From assembly GCA_037447655.1 (NCBI GenBank), contig JBBHKE010003565.1:64001-89208 (forward strand): a DNA stretch of 25,208 nucleotides. The letters are read 5' to 3'. Below the pieces are notes generated by a model that saw only the letters and a program-made list of their open reading frames with translations, ran no database searches and was not told the origin of the DNA. Below, in pieces: positions 10,401 through 19,400 of this stretch; the first letter of the stretch is position 1; each line of letters opens with the position of its first letter. Source of the stretch: Zygnema cylindricum (Eukaryota > Streptophyta > Zygnematophyceae > Zygnematales > Zygnemataceae). The position numbers and the translations under genes are program-made.

Positions 10401-13400
10401 TATTAATTAGTACTGTCGTTGTTATTATTTTTGTTGTATTTCTTGTTATTATTATTAATAGTTAATATTTGTTATTAGCCTTAATAATAATAATTAATAG
10501 TAGCATTAATTAATAACACATGCATATAATTATAACACTCAATTATTTAAATTATTATTATTTATTATTATACTTGTTAATTTTTTTTTTTATATTCATT
10601 ATTATGCATTCATTATTTTTGTATTCGCTAGTTTTTTTAAGATCATTAATTACTAGGCTACTATTAAATTTTAGTACCAATAAATCGCTAGAATTCATGA
10701 TTAATGTTATTACTACGTTTATGTCATTAATAACTTAAACAATCATTGCTATAATTACAGATTGTTATTATTAATTTTTTTTGTTGTTGCTAATTATTCG
10801 CACCAATTTATATCAATGATTATTGTTATTATCCTTTTTATTTACATTTACAATAACCGATATGAATGTTATACCCCTCCTCTCTTAAAAGCACATTATA
10901 GAACTCCCCAATAAGAATCATTATTATCATATTTATCAATATTATTGTTACTATTATTTTTATTAATAGATTTTCACACACCTTGATGCGCAACATAGCC
11001 ATAGTGCCTTACAAGCTTTCGAGGAATGTCAGGTTACATATGGATGACGGAATGCTTCCACTAAACTGGTTTTTATATATATCACTGTGACACCAAACAT
11101 TCACACCCCAACACCGAAGGGGTCTCTCAAAAATTGAGACTGGCTTTCAAACCCCTACGAAACCCTCCAAAAAAACCTAAAATCCCCTTATCGAAATCAC
11201 AATAAAAAATCCCTCTTTTCACATCATTCCTCCCTCCCTCTTGAACCCTCACACGCTACAACTTACAGTCCTCTATCTTTATTTTTTGCCAGATATTTTT
11301 TTTGTAGTTATTATTATTATCGATATTTTTATGATTTCCACTATTTTTAATTTTTTACCATTTGTAGTAAAATATAAAGTTATTAGATATTTTTTTTATA
11401 TTTTTGTAATTATTATTTTTTGCATTTTTTTATTCTCATAAATTATTATATTATTATTAATTATCATTATTATTAACTTTTTATTTTTATCACTTCTTGT
11501 GTTAACATTATTATTACTAACTGTCACTATTTTTTATTTCCGAATGTTAAAATTGTCACTAGTTATTATTGTCTTTAACTAATATATTCACCCTCGCCCT
11601 TGCCCCCGCCCTCCTGTATCCCCGGTATCCCCTCTTCCTCCTCAGCTGCCCTCTCCCTACCCCTATTTTTTCTTCCCCCTCCTTTTTTTGGTATTAATTA
11701 TCATATTTTTTAATTACTTTTATTATTGTTCATATCTATGTATTTATTATTATTGGTGATTATCACTATTTAAAATTATTTTTATTAATTTTTATAAAAT
11801 TACTACTATTAATTGTCATTTTTGTTTGAAAATGATTTTTTTAGTACCCATTATTGTTATAACTATAAACAATCAATTTTAATTATTATTTTTATTATTC
11901 AATAAATGTTAATAACTTTCAATACTTTTAGTAACTATTTTATCATCAGAAATTAATATGCTTACTGATTATTATTCTTTGTAATTACGATTCTTACTAG
12001 GAATGCCTATTAGTCCTCATGATTATGAGTAATAATCATTATTAATAATTATTATGATTAGTGCTTTTCATTATTACTATAAACAATAATTATCATTGTT
12101 AATTATTATTATCACTGTTGGTTTTTAATTATATATATAAATTATTATTACAAATAATTGCGATAACCTTCCCATTTAAATGGTCATTGTAGAACTTCAC
12201 ATAAATACTCTCTTCCACTCTATCATGAGCCTATCTAGCCTTCAAAATCCATTAAACCCAAAAAACACCCGGAAATACCCTTAAATTTTTCATACTCAAG
12301 AAAAATTTCATCCACATCCATTATCATTCAGTAATTATTGTTATAATCTCATAAAGCTCTTTATGTTTTTATAAATTTTATGATAAGCTAATTTATTTAG
12401 GATATCTATTATTATCATCTTCATTAAAATTGTTATTTATAGTATTATTATTGTTAACATTATTAATACAATACTAGTATTTTCATTATATTTGCTATTT
12501 TTATATACGAATATCTAGCACACATTTGATACCCAACATGGCCATACTGTCATAGGTCTTACAATTGATACCTCATTTATTGGAAAACCCCTCACTTTTC
12601 TAATTTTAAAATTATAAATTATCTTGATAACTATCTTTATCACTAATCTAACAAAATATTTATATTTGTCATTTTTATTTTATTTAGTAACAATTATAAA
12701 TATTATTTTTATAGATTATTATTTTAATTATTTTTAAAAAATTAAATGTAGCCCTTTGTATCACATAAAATATTTAATTTCAAACAAAATAAAAATATGC
12801 ACGAACCATACCAATTCTTTACACATTTTTTATGCGAAACAGTCATAGTGTCAAGTATCTTACAACGATCGCAAGGATGTCATTAGACCGATGGATGATG
12901 GAATGCTTCCACTTAACTGGTTGTAAGATAACAGCCTATGATATCGGACATTCAAACCCCACCAACACCCACTCTCCCAAAGGATCTTCTAGTTAGCTAA
13001 GTTGGCCTTTCAACCTTCACACTCTCTCTCTCTCTCTTTTTTATTTGACTTTCTCCCTTTCTCCCCCCCTCCTCCCCTTTTCCTCAATCTTTTTTCACTA
13101 CCTCTCTTTTTCAATCTATTTGCCTTTATCTCTCACGTTCTCCCTCTCCTTTTTTTTTAACTTTCTCTTTTTCTCTCAATAATTATTTATCTTTTTTTGT
13201 TTCTCTCCATTTCGCTTTTTCTCGCTCCCAAAATCTCTCTCCCTCTTTTCTCCACTCATTCCCTCGCTTCCTCTATCTCCCCCCTCTCTCTCTCTCTCTT
13301 TCATTTCCCCCCTCTCCCTCTCCCTCTCCCTACGTTTCTTACAAGTATTGAAGAGATGTTAATTGACAGATTGACGATGGAATGCTTCCACTTAATTGGT

Positions 13401-16400
13401 TATAATGAAGAAGTCTGTGAACATTCACAGAACAGAATCACCCACCCCGTCATAATGTCTTCGAGTTGCTTTGGCTGAAACGATTATTGTTGTTATAAAT
13501 ATCATTATTTTTTGTTTTTATTATTGCTATTATTCTATTATATATTTTTGGTGTTCACTTTCTTTTATTATTTGTATAATATTTTATAAATTTATTTTTT
13601 TCATTATTTTATTCTTTTTATAGTTTTTGATTATATTCATTAATTTAATTTGTACAAAATATCATTATTGTTATTAATTATCATTAGTATTGACAATAAT
13701 TTTTATCTAATATCATTATATTGAAATGATCTTCATTTTTTCTCAAATTTATTACTTATGATTATTATTATTAACAAACATACCTATAATATCTATAATA
13801 TTATTATCGTTTTTTATTATTTTACAAAAACATCTATCAATAATATATTTGCACTTATTAATAAATTTGAGAAAAAATGAAGATCATTTCAATATAATGA
13901 TTTTCATTCATTGATTTTATTAAATAATTTTTAAAACTTAGGATTATTATCGGCAATCACTTCTAAGAATAGTTAGAAATTAGGTAAGTAGTAACGATTA
14001 CTATAAATGTTAGTTATTAATGATTGAAAATAAATTTTTCTATCTTTCTGTCATTTTTCTATCCCTCACTCTCTTTTTCTCCCCATCCCTTTTTTGCCTC
14101 CCACTTTTCACTCTCCCTCTTTCACTCTCTTTTTTTTCTCCCTTTCGCACCCTCTCTCCCTCTCTCGCTCCTTCTTGCTTTACCAATCTCTCCCCCTTTT
14201 GTGCTCTCTCTCTCTCTTCCACTTTTTTTTCACGCTATACACTTTTCTTTCTAACGTTATCTCTCCTTCCCTCACTTTAACTTATAAAAATCTCTATTTA
14301 TCTCCATCCCTCTCCCCCTCTCTCCCCCGCCTACCTCCAAAATTATAGCTTTCTCTCCCATTCCCCATCCCGCTCTCGCTTACCCTCGTCCCACTATCCC
14401 CCCCTCTTGCTTTTCCTTGCCCCCACCTCGCCCCTTCTCGCCCCCTTCTTCCCTCTCTCCTTCTCTCCCCCCCTCCCTTAACCCCTCTTACCTTTCTCCC
14501 TCCCTCTCGCTCTCTCTTGTGCCCTTTCCCACTCCATTTTTCGCCCTCTCCTACTTTCACCCTCACCCTCTCCACTGCTCCCTCTAGACTTCTTTTTTCT
14601 CTCCCCCTCTCTTCCTCCCAATACCTCGCCCTTTTTCTCCATCTACCTTTCTTTTACTCACTTTCCCCCCCTCTATCCCCCTCGCCCTAGCTTTGGCCCT
14701 CCCTTTCCTCTTTGCCTATCTCCTTCCCTTACCTTCTCCCTCACAATTGTCCCCTCCTTCCCCTTCCCCTTCCTCGTCCCGGTTTCTTTTTTAATAATAT
14801 CATTATTGATATCTTATTTTCATTAGTATCGTAATTTATTGTTTTTAACATTGTTCATTACTTTTCATTATTTCTTTTTTTTTCTTGTTAGATGTTATAA
14901 TTTACTATCGATTGATATTTTTAATAACAATTATTTTTGTTATTACCAATTATCATCGTTATCAATTATCACAAACATAGTTTATAATTTATTATTGTTA
15001 CTATTTAATAGTTATTAATATTTTTTTTATGTCGGTAATCATTTTATCAAATAGTAATTAGTATTTTTAGTAATCATCATGCTTAGTAATTACGATTCTA
15101 GTAGTTACTGTTATTATTATGCTTTAATAATGTAGTACAAGTTTGTTACTAGGGTTATGCGTCTTACAACCATCGGAGGGATGTTAGTTGACCGATGGAC
15201 GATGGAATGCTTCCACTCAACTGGTTGTCATTTAGCCATCTATGACACCGAACATTCACACCCCACCGACACCAACTCCTTTAAATGGCCCCCCTAGTTA
15301 GCCAAAGTGGATTAATTATTGTTGTTATACCAAAGATTTATCACTTTTATTGTTACCGTCATTATCACTTTTATTGTTACCGCTAAGAAATAAAATGAGA
15401 AATTGAGTGGCTGACAGTGAGGGAGAGAGAGATGCAGGTCGGATGAGAAAAAGAAGGAAAGGCGGGAGGAAGTGATTAAGATTTTGAGAAAGATTGTGTG
15501 AGAAATAGAGGGAAAGAGAGAGAGAGAGAAAAGGGTGTGGAGGAGATAAGAGGGAGAGAACAACAGGTGCAGATAGGGAAAACGTAAAGTAGAGTGAGGT
15601 ATAGGGGAGAGAGAGAGGGAGAGAGAGATAAGAATGTCTGAAAAGAGGAAAAAAAAGGGTGGAGTAGAGAGAGAGTGGGAGAAGAGTATGAGAAAGGTGT
15701 GAAGGGAGAGAGAGGGAAAAAAGAAAAAAAGACAGAAAAAAAAAAAAAAAAGAGGGAGAGGGAAATAGAGAGCGAGAGGGAGAGATAGAGAAGTAATCAT
15801 AATATATTTGATAATCGTTGAAAAACATGAATATTTTAAATCATAATAATAATGTTAATATTATCATAGTAATAATAATAACAACAATAATATAAATTGT
15901 AATAATAATAATAATAATAGTAATAATAGCAATAATAATAATAATAATAGTAATAAGAATAAAAAACAATTGTTATAATAATAGTAATAATAACAATCGT
16001 AACTGTAATAATAATAATAATAGTTATAATTCACAACCATGGAAATTATTACCAATGATAAACAAAGTTATTACTATCTCATCACATGATAAATTATAAT
16101 AGTATGAGTAATAATGATATTTAAAAATAATTTAATTTACAGATGATTATAAAGATTAAATTTAATAACAATAAAAATTAAGATGATAGTTGATTAACAA
16201 TATAATTATAATAGTCCATGTATATGCACAAAAAATCAAAGTTACAAAATGATTACAAAAATTGAAAATATCAATAGTAATACTAATTAAAATAATTAGT
16301 TAACATAATAACAAAAAAATATTAATAGTAATATTAACAGTAATTATATTTGTCTTTTCCTTATAACAAATTTAACGATGATAGAATTTTTTTATAATAA

Positions 16401-19400
16401 TAGCCAATAATAATAATATTAGTAATAATAATATTCCTAGAAACAATATTAGTTTTAAAGTAATAGTATACTAATTTTAGTAATAATTTAAATTCGTAAA
16501 ATTTGATCATTTGTCACAATGAAACCAATCATATTTCACTATAACGAATAATAATTGTTAAGAATAATACTAATCAATACTAATTGTAAACGATTACTAA
16601 TGGTAAATACCAATAAAAATCATAATTTTTAATAATATAATTATAATGATCAATAACATGAATTAGCGAGAAATTGGTTTTTTAAGTGTAGTCGTATAGC
16701 GAACAAGACCTAATAAGAATAATAATTATAAATTATTATTTTATCAATAGTAATTCATGTTCATAGCAATTATTACCTCTTAATAATTACGTTTTTAAGT
16801 GATTATAATTATTAGTACTCTTTACTTATATGTTACAAGTATTTTAGCGTCTAAGTGCCTTACAAGTTTATTAGTGTCATGTGTCTTACAATTGTTGAAG
16901 AGACGTCAATTGACCAATAGATGGTGGAATGCTTCCACTTAACTCGTTATTGTTAAGATCTCTGTGACACCGAACATTCATACACAACCTACACCCATCC
17001 TGTTAAAATGTCTCCTTGTTGCACTGGTGGCCATGATTATTGTTGCTATTACGATTTTGTCGTTTGTCTAATTATTGTCATAATTTTGCTATATATTTTT
17101 GGGGTTTATTTTCTTTCATTATGTGCATTAACTTCTACAATATTAAATATTTTCATTGTTTTATATTTTGTACAATTATCGATTATGTTGTTAAATTTTA
17201 TTCGTATAAAATTTCATTATTATTAATGCATATTTTTTGTTTATTATGATTTTTACTTATTTTTATTTGTAATTAAATTTATTACCTACTTTTATTATCG
17301 ACGACACGATTCCCCCGAAACATCCCCTCTCCCTCTCTCTCCCCTTATGCCTATTCCTCATATGTGAAGGCTGTCCCTCCCTATATGCCCCCTATGGGGG
17401 GAGCAGGGAGGAGCCAGAGGAGAGCTTCCTTGGGGGAGAGAAGGGAGGGGCGAGGAGAGGGAAGGGGAGGGGAGGGGAGGGGATATATTTAAAGTGTGAG
17501 AAAGAAAGCGGGTAAAAAGACTAAATGAAACATAGCAATCGTCCATACTCAGCTTCTTACTTTAGCATCATTGGCACGATCTTCTCTCTCTCTCCCTCTC
17601 TCTCTCCCCCTCTCTCTCTCTCCTTCTACCTCCCTCCTCTCTCCCCCCCTATCTCTCTCACTCTCCCACTCACCCCTCCCACTGTCTCTCGCTCCCACTC
17701 TCTCTCTCTCTCTCACTCTACCTCTATCCCTCTCACTCCCTCCCGCTCTCTCAATCTCTCCCACACTCCCTCCCAGTCTCTCTCTCACACTCTCTCTCTC
17801 TCCCTCTCTCGCCCTCCCTCTCTCTCACTCTCCCTTCCACTCTCTCTCCCACTATTTTTCTCTCCGTCTCTCGCCCTCCCTCTCTCCCACTCTCCGACTC
17901 TCCCTCACTCTATCTCTCTTCCTTTCCCTCGCTGTCTCTCACTCCCCCCTCTCCCCCAGGCTGCCTACCCATCTCCTCCCTCTGGTGAGAGCCAATGGGG
18001 GGCTGTCCGAGGAGGCCTCCCTCTCTCTCCTCTCCCGCCTCTCCCCCCTCTGTATGGAGGATTTGGCAGCACATGATGCCACGTGGCAGGTGGGGGGCCA
18101 CTCTCCTCACCCTCTTTTTATCTCCTCTCTCTCTCTCCCTCACTTTCTCTCCCGCTCCCGCTCCCTCTCTTTCTCTCTCTCCCTCTCTTTTTCCCTAGCC
18201 CTCGCGATCGCCCTCGGCCCCGCCCTCCCTCTATCTTTTTTTCGCCCTCACTCCCACTTCGCACTCCCGTAGTACTTTTGCTCCCTCTCTCTCTTACCCT
18301 CTTCTCCTCCCTCTTACCCCTCCCCTTTCACCTCCCTCTCTCCCTCTTTTGTTTCCACCTTACCTGCGCCGCCCTCCTTTCCTTCTCCTATGTTCCTACC
18401 CCACTCCCTTTTCCCCTTAATCTCCCCTCCCCAAGCTCACGCCCATGCCCTCGCCCTCTCCTGTTCTCATTTCTATCTCCCTCTCGATCCCTCTCCGCAT
18501 CTCCCTCCTCTTTCCCCTAATGTTTACCTAATGAAAAGTTATCTGCATTATTAATTGTTTTTTATTATTATTGATAGTGATTTTTGTTATTATCGTTTAT
18601 TATAATTAGTATTACCAATAGTTATGTAATAATTACTAATACAACCTAATACCATAATTGCCACTACCTATTATTATAAATTACTCTTAATTATTTTTAA
18701 TATGATTCAACATTATTTTTATTATTTATTAATATTACTATTTATTATATGTTAGTAATTATTTTATCGTTAGTAATTTATATTTTTTAAATTTATTATT
18801 ATTACGATTTTAGGAATTTTTACCAGAACCAATTGGAAGGACCGATTCCGGAAATATTTTCTTCGCTTAAAAAACTTGAAATACTGTGAGTTATTATTAA
18901 TATTTTCTTTTAAGTCCAATTTTTAATCCAGAAAAATTATCGCCTGGTTACTCGTGAAACATGCTCTCTCCTCTCTCCTCTCTCTCCATCTCATCCTCTT
19001 TCACTCTCCTCCCTCTCCTCCCTCTTGTCCTCTTTCACTCTCTCCTCCCTCTCTTGCCTCTCTTCCTCTCTTTCTCTTTCTCCTCTTCTCCCTCTCTCTC
19101 GTTCTCACTCCTCTCTTCCCTCTTTCTCCTCTCTTTCCTCAATTTCCCTCTTCTCTCCTCCCTCTCTTTCTCTCTCCTCTTTGCCCTACCTTTCTTTTAC
19201 TTTCTCTATTTTTTTCTCGTTCTCTGTCCTCCCTCTCTCTCGTTTGCAAATGCACTCTATTTACAGTACGAAAACAAAAATTTGATGCTTCTATCTTTAC
19301 TTTTTTTTTTTAATTTATCTGCTTATGGTTGAGACGATGATCTATCTTCCTCGCTCTCTGTTAAAAAATGCCCATTTATTGTCGCTTTTGTTTTTTCCTC

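Larger units (their letters stand above)
11085..12863 (-). other. Intron containing an exon remnant
   Basis: 1779 bp, mostly ATT-rich on plus with short C-rich blocks (about 11590-11690). It carries shared module copy B (12167-12305) and the donor side of a lost LRR exon (12520-12570). About 12583-12615 (GGAAAACCCCTCACTTTTCT) has a relative at 21768-21800. Confidence 0.8.

Noticed and set aside
16850-16875. Second CCTTACAAG upstream of LRR exon 3, a possible further exon remnant
   Set aside because: A similar TTACAAGTTT occurs at the same place by other exons (for example 21142-21154), so it is shared intron sequence.
17525-18520. Long Ser/Pro/Leu-rich frames here and at 14020-14575, 15312-15828 and 18954-19723
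   Set aside because: Open frames arise in several phases at once from CT/GA tracts. Composition is pure low complexity with no domain.
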